64,000 nucleotides of DNA from GCA-2705445 sp002705445. Its GTDB lineage: Bacteria > Pseudomonadota > Gammaproteobacteria > Poriferisulfidales > GCA-002705445. Shown here one piece after another: positions 25,201 through 33,553 of this stretch. Numbering within the stretch: the stretch's first letter is position 1; every line of letters starts with the position of its first letter. The translations under genes and the position numbers were made by a program. The notes under the pieces are model-generated. The model had not been told where the DNA came from. It saw nothing but the letters and a program-made list of their open reading frames with translations, and searched no databases. The stretch is from the NCBI GenBank assembly GCA_045561235.1, contig JBJKYB010000002.1, forward strand, positions 1-64,000, in the 5' to 3' direction.

Positions 25201-25630
25201 AATTGAATTTTGAATTTGCAATAATTATATTATCTACCATAAATTTCATATTATTTTTATTAGTATTTAATATTGCTAAAAGACTTATTAACTCGCCTGT
25301 ATAATTTATTTTCTCTACATAAACTGATTTTAAAATTGGTTTAAAAAAAATAACTGACTTATATATGTTTACTAAAATCTCAATATTTTCTGGATACTTT
25401 AATTTTTGCCCCTTATCTTTATTTGAAATTTCAACTTTTATAGACGGATACAATCCTTTCCAGTTTGTTTTTACATTTTTAACTGTAACATGTGAAATAT
25501 TTTGTTCATTTATATAATCTTGAAGGAAATTTATATTGTTGTTGAGGTAAATTACAAATAGTCTCGATACTGTTAAACTTATTAACAAATAAGCTATTAA
25601 AAAAAGTATTGAATACCTTAAAATCTTCAT
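22241..25630 (-). CDS. yhdP: YhdP-family AsmA-like envelope protein
   Basis: A 1129-residue protein with one N-terminal membrane helix (residues 4-27) and a long periplasmic region of repeating amphipathic strands, the DUF3971/AsmA-like architecture. YhdP-type proteins are thought to form bridges carrying phospholipids from inner to outer membrane. The C-terminal block is the best conserved: GDFRIDNGSIFTTNLFIKGPSAEM, VASPEFGETLPAIALLGGPI and KYKVTGSWDNPKI. The protein is slightly shorter than the roughly 1270 residues of E. coli and rich in Asn/Lys/Ile. It lies between rlmH and the amidase. Confidence 0.87.
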   Translation of the reverse strand: MKILRYSILFLIAYLLISLTVSRLFVIYLNNNINFLQDYINEQNISHVTVKNVKTNWKGLYPSIKVEISNKDKGQKLKYPENIEILVNIYKSVIFFKPILKSVYVEKINYTGELISLLAILNTNKNNMKFMVDNIIIANSKFNLLYQEKKYNFKNTNIFIQKNNINFSSEFDNNKKINIKVKNILFDNNMLKNIDYKIEAKGEFNYEFKKLLKKYNIKIKDSKLLIKSNGKYRQGDFEESNFSIKTIKKSNFIINENIVKDISLKLAFSGNIKKKLNFEIIEFSSLSNNNNLYKFSNISGSYDFLNRTIFTYVHKLNINTNNFFNDYSFFDGNSFNFNGIISKAKFKLSIAKNLNEIYFEGDFLNSNFFYKENYVENFSGFVMFDNSQAYVDVSSKNIKISNDDILNNTLQFDLINGKISLKNYNNLDVVFEKIKLVNKQIDFIVSGNVSSENNSINFFSSLKYIDMSYITDYLPKNFVKAKTANYFSNAFKEGKTKNGYIAINGSLSSYPFYDDYSGISFAVFPIENLHMDYKTNWIPFKNINGKAYFNKRSAFFISENFKVLETNVRNPSLHIKDVENAELLINVNLDGPLKDLITYSNKAKLSDINNKIIEKISGKALTDFDIILAFNGNKNFYESNINLIDINYDYNKSNKISNLNGKIKFKDNNFYTERNESLKGFYNSQKINFKLKTDSNKNFIIFGKQKINFKDYIKNLNAKKLLTGNALWRYEISFPGFSSPSKNIGIVAFSNLEGTSVNLPEPFRKSENNKVSTKISTIFDQETFRDISISYNGMLSEIKSLNSFVGYIDFSGNKRNMPIQKFNLHGSISKININDWKDINTNSNDINLFSYLNKVNIKIKKLSLNKVILDDLSIIGSSSDNSFSFEKIIVSSDKVNIKASGNIENNNISSFLINLKSENLQNLLNYWNFSHSIRDSSIDSIFDISWRGSLFDFKLKNIYGKFSTNMKDGRIKKVGNRVTRIFGLFNIDLLAKRLSLDFDDVTKNGFYFNTLDGDFRIDNGSIFTTNLFIKGPSAEMLAIGTTDIVNETYDMHVVASPEFGETLPAIALLGGPITAAATFAADKLAKAFGKDINDLIKIKYKVTGSWDNPKIKIMDKKTDPLDSVEELFE

Positions 25631-25631
25631 G

Positions 25632-26093
25632 TTACGACCTGTGGTATGGATGATTATTCATTATACATATTGATCTATATATTTGCTCCATAAGTATAAC
25701 CTTAGCTAGTACATGTGGAAACGTTAAATTGGACAACGAAATCACCTGATCTGCTTTTTCTAGAATAGCCTTAGAAAGCCCATTAGGACCGCCAATAAAA
25801 AAATATAAATTTGAAAAACTTTCTTCCCAATGCTTAATTTTTTCTGAGAATTCTATGGAATTGCATAATTTTCCAGATTCGTCTAAAGCGATCATTATTG
25901 AATTTGGCTTTATCAAAGAAATAGCTTTATTGTATTCCTTTTTATAATTATTTTTATTTGTTTTCTCAGTCCTGAAATTTATATTTATTAATTCAATTTC
26001 AAAAAAGTTCTTAATTAGTTTTTCATATTTCTCTACAAAAAGAGTTTCATATTTTTCCTTCTTATTACAAATTGTAATAATAAAAATTTTCAT
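25632..26093 (-). CDS. rlmH: 23S rRNA pseudouridine-1915 N3-methyltransferase RlmH
   Basis: A 153-residue SPOUT methyltransferase acting on 70S ribosomes at m3-pseudouridine 1915 of helix 69. Conserved features are ALDESGKLCNSIEFSEKI, the knot region FFIGGPNGLS, and the C-terminal YRSICIMNNHPYHRS. Length fits the family (about 155). It forms the conserved nadD-rsfS-rlmH cluster: 6 bp after rsfS and 1 bp before yhdP. Confidence 0.96.
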   Translation of the reverse strand: MKIFIITICNKKEKYETLFVEKYEKLIKNFFEIELININFRTEKTNKNNYKKEYNKAISLIKPNSIMIALDESGKLCNSIEFSEKIKHWEESFSNLYFFIGGPNGLSKAILEKADQVISLSNLTFPHVLAKVILMEQIYRSICIMNNHPYHRS

Positions 26094-26099
26094 GGATTT

Positions 26100-26480
26100 T
26101 TAAGCTGAAGTAATTTCAGACTTACAATTTTTTTCGTCAGACCATAGTTTTTCTAAACCATAAAATTCTCTAGTCTCTTGCAGCATTATATTTATTACAA
26201 TATCATATAAGTCTATTAGAACCCATTCACTATCTATTTCGATACCTTTAATATTTTTACCGTAACCATTTTTTTTAAGATTTTCGGTAATTTCATTTGA
26301 TATTGCTTTAATATGTATCGAAGATGTCCCAGTGCCGATTAGAAGTAAGTCAGTGAAATTTGATTTTTTTTTCATATCTATACAAACTAAATCTAGGATT
26401 TTCAAATCTTCAAGTGAATCCATAACTATACTTTTAATTGCACTATATTGTGAATTACTCATATTTTTTATAAAGCTCAT
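26100..26480 (-). CDS. rsfS: Ribosome silencing factor RsfS
   Basis: A 126-residue protein that binds ribosomal L14 and blocks subunit joining when nutrients are scarce. Diagnostic segments are LEDLKILDLVCIDMKKKSNFTDLLLIGTG, HIKAISNEI, and SEWVLIDLYDIVINIMLQETREFYGLEKLW. It overlaps nadD by 26 bp, and the nadD-rsfS-rlmH order is conserved. Its partner rplN lies at 47140-47508 in this window. Confidence 0.96.
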   Translation of the reverse strand: MSFIKNMSNSQYSAIKSIVMDSLEDLKILDLVCIDMKKKSNFTDLLLIGTGTSSIHIKAISNEITENLKKNGYGKNIKGIEIDSEWVLIDLYDIVINIMLQETREFYGLEKLWSDEKNCKSEITSA

Positions 26481-27093
26481 TCCTTTTTATATATGACATA
26501 ATTGATCCAGGAATTTTTTTAATTGGATCTTCGCCTTTGCCTATTATATCTCTAATTAAACTTGAGGATACATCTATTGGAGCAATATCATGAAAGAAAA
26601 TTCCATGCTTTTTATTTTTTATAAAATCAAACTTATTTTTTGAAATTCTATTTTGAATGTAAATGTCCATACTATTTAATTTATTTAAGTTATATCCAGG
26701 CCTGTTCATAACTAAAATATTAACTTTATTTAAAATTTCTTTATAATTATACCAAGATTCTATTTTTAGAAACACATCCAATCCTATTATTAAACAAAAT
26801 TTATCTTTTTTATGTCTTTCTTTGAGAATATTAATTGTATCATATGTATATGACACACCTTTTCTTCTAATTTCTAGGTCTTCTGCAACAAAATTGTTAG
26901 AGTTCGATGCAGCTATTATAGATACCATATTCATTCTGTGTTTAGGATTTGCATAAAACACTTTTCCAACTGCTGATTTATATGTTGGAATTAGCTTAAT
27001 TTCAGATAAATTGAATTGCTCGGAAACCTCAATTAAAGGGTTAATATGTCCAAAATGTATTGGATCAAAACTTCCACCTAGTACACCTATCAT
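26455..27093 (-). CDS. nadD: Nicotinate-nucleotide adenylyltransferase
   Basis: A 212-residue nucleotidyltransferase joining ATP and nicotinate mononucleotide to form deamido-NAD. It starts IGVLGGSFDPIHFGH with the HxGH-type site. KVFYANPKHRMNMV and the closing IAPIDVSSSLIRDIIGKG (ISSS-R-like motif) are conserved. Length is normal. It is the first gene of a minus-strand run and divergent from the C1-cofactor genes across 85 AT-rich bp holding both promoters. Confidence 0.95.
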   Translation of the reverse strand: MIGVLGGSFDPIHFGHINPLIEVSEQFNLSEIKLIPTYKSAVGKVFYANPKHRMNMVSIIAASNSNNFVAEDLEIRRKGVSYTYDTINILKERHKKDKFCLIIGLDVFLKIESWYNYKEILNKVNILVMNRPGYNLNKLNSMDIYIQNRISKNKFDFIKNKKHGIFFHDIAPIDVSSSLIRDIIGKGEDPIKKIPGSIMSYIKRNELYKKYE

Positions 27094-27178
27094 ATAAACT
27101 AATTTAAATAATTATTTTTTATTAGTGTACATTATGATAAAACAAAATAAAATAAACAATTCGAAGAAATAAAAATTT

Positions 27179-28591
27179 ATGAAAGATCATTTAATATTTT
27201 TAACTGGAAAGCTAGCGAAGATATCACTTGAGAAAGTTCTATCAGATATTAGCTCCAAAAATAAATTCACTTATGAAGTTATGGATATAGGTGTTAATGT
27301 TGCTGCTTTGGCAACAATAAATATTATTATTAAAAAAATAAATTTATCAGATGTCACAAAAGCAACAAAAATTATTATCCCGGGTAGATGCAGAGGTGAA
27401 ATAAAAGATCTAGAAGCTCATTTTAAGAAAAAATTCATTAGAGGTCCAGAAGAACTAAAAGACATTCCAAGCTTTTTAGGTTTACAAGGAAAAGATCTTG
27501 ATCTAAGTAAATATGATACAAAAATAATTGGAGAAATTACCGAGGCTCCAAATATGTCTATTGATGAGATTATTATTCAGGCAAATATTTATAAAGCTGA
27601 TGGCGCAGATATTATCGATATTGGGTGTTTACCAAGTACAAAGTTTCCACATTTGACCGAAACAGTTCAGGAATTAAAAAAACAAAAATTTATGGTTAGT
27701 ATAGACTCTCTTGATGAAAAAAATTTAATCACAGGAGCTAAAGCTGGTGCAGATTTTTTACTAAGCCTTCAAGAAAAATCTATCTGGATAATGGATGAAG
27801 TAAATTCTTTACCTGTGATTATTCCAGACTTTCCAAAAGAAGAAAAAAGATTTTACAAGTTAATTGAAAAATTATTAAAAAATGATAAAGAATTTATTGC
27901 TGATTCAATCCTAGAGCCAATAAATTTTGGTTTTACTGATTCCATAGTAAGGTATCATAGATTTAGAAAAGAATTTCCGAATGTAGAAATAATGATGGGT
28001 ATTGGAAATTTAACTGAGCTAACACATGCAGATACAGCTGGAATGAATGCTCTCCTTTTTGGTATTGCTTCAGAGCTGGAAATTAATTATGCATTATGCA
28101 CACAGGTAAGTGAACATTGTAATAGGGCCATAATAGAAGGAAATTTTGCTAGAAGAATTATGCGTTCCACGAAAACTTATAGTATGCCTCCAAAGGATAT
28201 TTCTAATAAACTGCTTAGCCTACATGAAAGAAAGCCATTTCCATATTCAACTGAAGAACTTAAAGAAATGTGGAGTAATGTAAAAGATAAAAATTATAGG
28301 ATTTATGTAAATCAGGATGGTATACATGTTTTTAATAACAAAAATTTCTATACAGAAAAGGATGCTGCAGAGTTTTATCAATATCTTGATATAAAAAATG
28401 ATGACGGACATGCATATTACCTAGGTATGGAATTAGCAAGAGCTGAAATAGCATTTCAGCTTGGCAAAAGATACGATCAAGACGAAATACTAAAATGGGG
28501 CTGTTCTGTAGAAATATCAGATGATGATATAATGAAATTTAAAACTGCAGGCCACACTATGAGAAAATTAAAAAAAGAAAAAATGGATTAA
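27179..28591 (+). CDS. Dihydropteroate synthase-like protein of methanopterin synthesis (DUF6513 type)
   Basis: A 470-residue protein with a dihydropteroate synthase-like TIM barrel in the middle: EITEAPNMSIDEIIIQA, ADIIDIGCLPSTKFPHL and KFMVSIDSLDEKNLITGAKAGADF. A distinctive N-terminal domain (IIIPGRCRGEIKDLEAHF) and a C-terminal domain with NKNFYTEKDAAEFYQYL frame it. Such proteins occur in methanogens and tetrahydromethanopterin-using methylotrophs and are implicated in building that C1 carrier. The next two genes belong to the same gene set. The exact reaction in bacteria is not settled to my knowledge. It may attach the arylamine to the pterin. Confidence 0.83.
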   Translation: MKDHLIFLTGKLAKISLEKVLSDISSKNKFTYEVMDIGVNVAALATINIIIKKINLSDVTKATKIIIPGRCRGEIKDLEAHFKKKFIRGPEELKDIPSFLGLQGKDLDLSKYDTKIIGEITEAPNMSIDEIIIQANIYKADGADIIDIGCLPSTKFPHLTETVQELKKQKFMVSIDSLDEKNLITGAKAGADFLLSLQEKSIWIMDEVNSLPVIIPDFPKEEKRFYKLIEKLLKNDKEFIADSILEPINFGFTDSIVRYHRFRKEFPNVEIMMGIGNLTELTHADTAGMNALLFGIASELEINYALCTQVSEHCNRAIIEGNFARRIMRSTKTYSMPPKDISNKLLSLHERKPFPYSTEELKEMWSNVKDKNYRIYVNQDGIHVFNNKNFYTEKDAAEFYQYLDIKNDDGHAYYLGMELARAEIAFQLGKRYDQDEILKWGCSVEISDDDIMKFKTAGHTMRKLKKEKMD

Positions 28592-28594
28592 ATC

Positions 28595-29164
28595 ATGACC
28601 TATGTCAGAGAGACTATAGTTACCACTAAAAATATTGATAACTCTATAAAAGTATCACCACTTGGAATTTATATTGAAAATAGTATATTGAAAATAAAAC
28701 CTTTCAAACCATCAATTTCTCTTGAAAATATCTTAAGAAATAAATCAGGTGTGATAAACTATATAGATGATGTAAGAATATTTGCATCATGTATTACAAA
28801 AAAAAGTATTAATATTGACTTTGAAAAAGTTAACTTTATTGATTGCTCAAGAATTAATGGTGCTATATCTCATACAGAATTTGTAGTCGAACATATTGAA
28901 GATGATGATAAAAGGCCAACTATAACATGCAAACCTGTTAATGAAGAGGTTCATAAAATATTTTATGGGCTAAATAGAGCAAAATCAGCAGTTTTAGAGC
29001 TTTGTATTCTCGCATCTAGATTAGGCATAATTGAGGATAAAAAAATTCAAGATGAAATTGAATATTTAAAGATCGCAATAGACAAAACAGCTGGTAAAAA
29101 TGAGCTCGAAGCTTGGACTTGGTTAAATAATTATATAAATACATACAGAGAAAAAATAAAATAA
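28595..29164 (+). CDS. DUF447-family protein, C1-cofactor cluster
   Basis: A 189-residue protein resembling DUF447 proteins, FMN-binding-like folds found beside methanopterin/methanofuran genes. Visible features are YVRETIVTTKN, SPLGIYIEN, the acidic HIEDDDKRPTITCKP, and the C-terminal LNRAKSAVLELCILASRLGI with a helical tail. It starts 3 bp after the dihydropteroate synthase-like gene and overlaps the mfnB start by 1 bp, so the three genes form one operon. Function is inferred from context only. Confidence 0.72.
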   Translation: MTYVRETIVTTKNIDNSIKVSPLGIYIENSILKIKPFKPSISLENILRNKSGVINYIDDVRIFASCITKKSINIDFEKVNFIDCSRINGAISHTEFVVEHIEDDDKRPTITCKPVNEEVHKIFYGLNRAKSAVLELCILASRLGIIEDKKIQDEIEYLKIAIDKTAGKNELEAWTWLNNYINTYREKIK

Positions 29165-29856
29165 TGTTAAAAATACTTGCTAGTATTCAAAATATATCAG
29201 AAGCGAAAATTTTAATAAATTCAGATATTGATATTATAGATCTTAAGGATCCATCAAAAGGCGCTTTGGGTAAATTAAATATTAATGATATTATTAATAT
29301 AATAAATTTTATTGATAAAAAAAAACTTACAAGTTCTACTATTGGTGATTTACCAAATGACAAGAAATTAATTTCTAAAAGTGTAGATGAGTTAAGTATT
29401 CTTAATATTGATTTTATTAAAATTGGAGTCTATGAAAGAAGTTATATTAATACAATAGCTGAAGTTAATTCATGTAAGAAACTTATAGCAGTTTTTTTTG
29501 CAGATCTATTCTTGCCTAAAGAAAAAGATTTATTATTCTTAAAAGAATCTGGCTTTTCTGGTGTAATGATAGATACTTCTAATAAGAAATTAGGAAATCT
29601 CTTCGATCATGCGTCTTTCTCTGAAATAAATAGTTTCATATCAAATGCAAAAAAACTTAATTTATTGACTGGAATTGCAGGCTCAATTAACGAATCGCAT
29701 ATAAATCAAATTTCAAAAATTAATCCAAACTATATGGGTTTTAGAGGAGCTCTTTGTGAAAATAAATTAATTAGAAATTCAACTATATCTGCCAAGAATG
29801 TTAAAAATATTATTCATCAAGTTAAAATTTCAAGAGAAATTTCTATGAGCGCTTGA
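29164..29856 (+). CDS. mfnB: MfnB-like (5-formylfuran-3-yl)methyl phosphate synthase
   Basis: A 230-residue TIM-barrel protein matching MfnB, which condenses two glyceraldehyde-3-phosphate molecules into the furan precursor of methanofuran. The diagnostic N-terminus KILASIQNISEAKIL leads to DIIDLKDPSKGALGKL, whose lysine fits the Schiff-base or catalytic lysine of the family. FIKIGVYER and AGSINESHINQI follow. In methylotrophs this cofactor serves the formyltransferase/hydrolase complex of formaldehyde oxidation. It is the last gene of the operon and overlaps the convergent lnt end by 14 bp. Confidence 0.85.
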   Translation: MLKILASIQNISEAKILINSDIDIIDLKDPSKGALGKLNINDIINIINFIDKKKLTSSTIGDLPNDKKLISKSVDELSILNIDFIKIGVYERSYINTIAEVNSCKKLIAVFFADLFLPKEKDLLFLKESGFSGVMIDTSNKKLGNLFDHASFSEINSFISNAKKLNLLTGIAGSINESHINQISKINPNYMGFRGALCENKLIRNSTISAKNVKNIIHQVKISREISMSA

Positions 29857-31327
29857 ATGAATTAAAATTAAAATAAATAGTGCTATATAAAAATACCGTA
29901 AAAAGAAAAAAATAAATAATGTCGTATCCATATTTGGACAGAGGCGTTTGACCATTCCTAGCATATATTTCTTTATTTATATAACCCCTTTCGTTGTATT
30001 TTATAAAATCTGCTATTGTTCCATCTGGTGTTATAATGGCAGATATTCCAGTATTTGTTGACCTAATAGAATACCTTTGATTTTCCAAAGACCTCATAAC
30101 TAAGGCATCTAAATGCTGATAAGGAGCAAGCGAATTATCACCAAACCAACCATCGTTTGAGACATTTAAAATGAAATCTGTATCTTTATCAATAATAAGT
30201 GACTCAAATGAAAATATGCTTTCGTAACAAATTAATGAGTGTGCAGTATAGTTACTAATTTTTAATGAACTCCTTGTATCACCATTTTTAATGTCATAGA
30301 TATTTAAACCTAAAGATTCATAAATTCCTCCTAGTGCATTTTTAAAAGGCAGGAATTCACCAAATGGAACCAAATGCTTTTTATTATAGATGTTGTTAGC
30401 TTGAGCAGATACGTTAATAATAGAATTATAGATAAAATCACCATCTTTATAAAATGTTCCTGTTACTAAAGAAGAAGACTTTGGAATATCCTCAAGTATT
30501 TCTTTATAAAAACTATCTTTTAAATCATTATAAATAATTGGTAAAGGTGCTTCTGGCCAAAGAATAATATTGGGAGAAAATGGTGAAGAGGATAAAGTTA
30601 ACTCTTTTAGGATTTTCATTCTGTTGATAATTTCTTCGTTACTATAAGAGAGTTTATTTTTTATATTTGGCTGAATTATAGATATTTTTATTATATCATC
30701 AGATTCAGTCGTCCAATTTTTTTTATATATACCAGATAAGCCTATTAAGATAAATGTTGCTAATGATACAAAAAAAACAGTATCTTTATTTTTAAAAATA
30801 TTTATAAATATTATTGAGATAATAAAAATAATAAAAGTTAATCCGTGAACACCAAAAACAGGAAAGAAATTTTCTAAAGGTGTATTAATTGCAGCTTGCC
30901 CAAAATTTAACCAAGAATATCCAGTAAATAAGTTTGATCTAAAAATTTCAAAAATAGTAATAAGTATTGCCATAACTATTAAGGAATAATTTTTTTTAAT
31001 ATTTATTTTTTTATTCAATAAAGAAGTTATTGCCACTGGCACTATAAAAAAAAATGATAAATAAAACGTAAATGTAATTACTAGTAAAATTGTTAAGAAA
31101 TAATTTACATCCGCATAGTATGTGATTACGTTGTTTAGCCAATAGGTTCCAACAGAAAAATAACCTAGAGAAAAAAATAAAGATTTTAATATTGTGGATT
31201 TTATTTCCTCAAGATCTATTAACAATAAAAATAAAACAATACTAAAAATTGAAAATATACTTATATTATAAGGTGAGAAAGATAATGTATATAAACCTCC
31301 CAATATAAAGCATGTAAAATATTTCAT
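29843..31327 (-). CDS. lnt: Apolipoprotein N-acyltransferase
   Basis: A 494-residue inner-membrane enzyme that acylates the N-terminal cysteine of lipoproteins. About six N-terminal membrane helices precede a nitrilase-fold periplasmic domain with the Glu-Lys-Cys triad: Glu in ILWPEAPLPI, Lys in NKKHLVPFGEFLP and Cys in SLICYESIFS. NVSNDGWFGDNSLAPYQHLDA is highly conserved. A C-terminal membrane helix follows. It lies 12 bp after corC in the conserved phoH-ybeY-corC-lnt order. Confidence 0.95.
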   Translation of the reverse strand: MKYFTCFILGGLYTLSFSPYNISIFSIFSIVLFLLLIDLEEIKSTILKSLFFSLGYFSVGTYWLNNVITYYADVNYFLTILLVITFTFYLSFFFIVPVAITSLLNKKINIKKNYSLIVMAILITIFEIFRSNLFTGYSWLNFGQAAINTPLENFFPVFGVHGLTFIIFIISIIFINIFKNKDTVFFVSLATFILIGLSGIYKKNWTTESDDIIKISIIQPNIKNKLSYSNEEIINRMKILKELTLSSSPFSPNIILWPEAPLPIIYNDLKDSFYKEILEDIPKSSSLVTGTFYKDGDFIYNSIINVSAQANNIYNKKHLVPFGEFLPFKNALGGIYESLGLNIYDIKNGDTRSSLKISNYTAHSLICYESIFSFESLIIDKDTDFILNVSNDGWFGDNSLAPYQHLDALVMRSLENQRYSIRSTNTGISAIITPDGTIADFIKYNERGYINKEIYARNGQTPLSKYGYDIIYFFLFTVFLYSTIYFNFNSFKRS

Positions 31328-31339
31328 TAGTTAAACCTG

Positions 31340-32146
31340 TTATTCTTTGATTTCAACTTGAATACTATGAATTCTTCTTTGGTCTGAGATCTTTATTTGA
31401 AACTTGAAATTATCAAATGATATTTCATCATGTGTTTTCGGCAAACCTTTAAAATTATTAATTAGAAGTCCGCTAATTGTATCAAATTTTTCATTTTTGT
31501 AATTACTGTTGAAAAATTCATTAAATTCTGTAATTGGTGTTGATCCAGACACCATATATATAGATTTTTTAATCTTTTTTATATTATTATTCGACTTTAA
31601 AGTATCATGTTCGTCTATAATATCACCAACAATTTGTTCTAAAACATCTTCTATAGTAATTAATCCAGAAACACCACCGTATTCATCCACAACAACGGCC
31701 AAATGGTTTCTACCAGATTTAAATTCACTCAATAAAACATTTAATTTTTTTGTTTCTGGAATAATAACGCTTGGTCTTATTATATCTTCAATATTAAAAT
31801 TATTATTATCTTTTTTTAAATATTTTAATAAATCCTTTGCTAATAATATACCAACTATCTCGTCTTTATTTTCTAATATAACAGGGAATCTTGAATGAGA
31901 TGAATTGATTATTAAGGGAAGTATTTCTTCTATGGTTGAATTTTTTTTAATTATAACCATATTTGATCTTGGAATCATAATATCTTTTACTCGCGTCTCC
32001 TGTACTTTAAAAACTCCAAGTAACATTGAGAGAAGCTCCATATTGATATACTTTTTTTTATGATACCTACGTAATTGGGAAATAATTTTCTTTTTATTTA
32101 AATTACTTTCGTAAAATTCTGTAATCAATTTTTTTATTAATTTCAT
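31340..32146 (-). CDS. corC: CorC/HlyC-family CBS-domain protein
   Basis: A 268-residue cytosolic protein with two CBS domains (KDIMIPRSNMVIIKKNSTIEE through VGILLAKDLLKYL, and NHLAVVVDEYGGVSGLITIEDVLEQIVG) and a C-terminal CorC_HlyC domain (FNEFFNSNYKNEKFDTISGLLINNF). The family is linked to magnesium/cobalt efflux, and YbeX homologues to ribosome maturation. The position between ybeY and lnt is the conserved one. It lacks the membrane DUF21 domain, as YbeX-type members do. Confidence 0.92.
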   Translation of the reverse strand: MKLIKKLITEFYESNLNKKKIISQLRRYHKKKYINMELLSMLLGVFKVQETRVKDIMIPRSNMVIIKKNSTIEEILPLIINSSHSRFPVILENKDEIVGILLAKDLLKYLKKDNNNFNIEDIIRPSVIIPETKKLNVLLSEFKSGRNHLAVVVDEYGGVSGLITIEDVLEQIVGDIIDEHDTLKSNNNIKKIKKSIYMVSGSTPITEFNEFFNSNYKNEKFDTISGLLINNFKGLPKTHDEISFDNFKFQIKISDQRRIHSIQVEIKE

Positions 32147-32149
32147 AAT

Positions 32150-32593
32150 TTATATTTCATAAGGTTTAAAAATATTAAATTTTTTTAAAAAACTAATCTC
32201 CATATCTTCCATCTTTTTTCTTTCTACAATATTATTATGATCATAACCAAGTAAATGAAGTAAGCTGTGAATTGTTAGGTGTGCCCATCTATCTAATTTT
32301 CTTTTATTATACAAAGAAGAGTCATTATTTATTTTATTTGCACACATTACAACATCTCCTAATATAATTTTATTATCTAAATTGAAATCTTCCGCAGGAA
32401 AAGCTAAAGTATCTGAAACTTTATCTATTTTTTTATATAACTTGTTAAAGCCTTTCATCTCATCTGGAGTAATTATTTTGATATTTATTTCCGCATTATC
32501 TTTATAATTAACTACGTTTATCCAATCGCTGAAGTATTTTTGCTCAGGAACAAACTCATTTTTAATATTGTTAATAAGGTGACATTCAATCAT
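32150..32593 (-). CDS. ybeY: Endoribonuclease YbeY
   Basis: A 147-residue zinc metalloprotein for 16S rRNA 3'-end maturation and ribosome quality control. The metal-binding motif reads HSLLHLLGYDH (three histidines) near residue 111. The DTLAFPAEDF and GDVVMCANKI segments are also conserved. It overlaps phoH by 4 bp (ATGA) and precedes corC by 3 bp. Confidence 0.95.
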   Translation of the reverse strand: MIECHLINNIKNEFVPEQKYFSDWINVVNYKDNAEINIKIITPDEMKGFNKLYKKIDKVSDTLAFPAEDFNLDNKIILGDVVMCANKINNDSSLYNKRKLDRWAHLTIHSLLHLLGYDHNNIVERKKMEDMEISFLKKFNIFKPYEI

Positions 32594-33546
32594 GAGGATT
32601 TTTTTTCATAAGCATTTATTATTTTTTTTACAATTGGGTGCCTCATTACGTCTTCTTCAGTAAATTTACATATGCTAATCCCAGGAATTTCCTTCAAAAG
32701 AGGCAAGACATGAACAAGGCCTGAAAAAGCATTAGGAAGATCAATTTGAGTAATATCACCTGTAATAACTGCTTTAGATTCTCTGCCCAAACGTGTTAAA
32801 AACATCTTCATCTGTTCTTTTGTGCTATTTTGAGCTTCATCTAAAATAATAAAGGAATTATTAAGAGTTCTTCCTCTCATATAGGCTAGTGGAGCAACTT
32901 CTATAACATTTTGTTCAATAAATTTATTAAGTAGACTTGATCCCATTATTGAATTTAAAGCATCATACATTGGTCTTAAGTAAGGATCGATTTTTTGTGA
33001 TAAATCACCCGGTAAAAAACCTAAATTTTCACCAGCCTCAACCGCAGGGCGTACCAAAATAATTTTCTTTATAAGACCAAGCTCATAACAGTGTAATGCA
33101 GCACCTATAGCTAAAAATGTTTTACCAGAGCCAGCGGAACCTACAGAAAAGACTACATCATTTTTTAATATTGAATTATAAAAATTCAATTGATTAGGCT
33201 TTTCAATATTGATTTTATAATTTTTGAATTGAAAACAAGTTGAATTACTATTTTTTATGCCATTTAGAGGTATTTTGCTTTTTAAGACATCTGGTTCCTG
33301 CAAAAAATTTCTAAGTTCAGTAATAGATATATTATCTTTTTCTGTTTTCAGATATAAATCCTTGATAAAATTAGATGCAAGACTAATGTTCTTTTTTACA
33401 CCAATTAAGTTAAATAAATTCCCTCTTTGATTAATTTCAACATCAAATCTCAATTCGATTTCTTTTAAGTTCGTATTGAGTGGACCACATAAATTTAATA
33501 ATCTGTTATTATCGACTGGCTCTAGTATGATCTGTATTTTTTCCAT
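32590..33546 (-). CDS. ybeZ: PhoH-like ATPase (YbeZ)
   Basis: A 318-residue P-loop ATPase. The Walker A reads GSAGSGKTFLA near residue 136, Walker B FIILDEAQN, with the conserved VRPAVEAGENLGFLPGDL and TRLGRESKAVITGDITQIDLP. A short KH-like N-terminal part precedes it. It interacts functionally with YbeY in rRNA processing in characterised bacteria. It lies between miaB and ybeY, 7 bp after miaB, in the conserved order. Confidence 0.93.
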   Translation of the reverse strand: MEKIQIILEPVDNNRLLNLCGPLNTNLKEIELRFDVEINQRGNLFNLIGVKKNISLASNFIKDLYLKTEKDNISITELRNFLQEPDVLKSKIPLNGIKNSNSTCFQFKNYKINIEKPNQLNFYNSILKNDVVFSVGSAGSGKTFLAIGAALHCYELGLIKKIILVRPAVEAGENLGFLPGDLSQKIDPYLRPMYDALNSIMGSSLLNKFIEQNVIEVAPLAYMRGRTLNNSFIILDEAQNSTKEQMKMFLTRLGRESKAVITGDITQIDLPNAFSGLVHVLPLLKEIPGISICKFTEEDVMRHPIVKKIINAYEKKSS

Positions 33547-33553
33547 ATATTAG

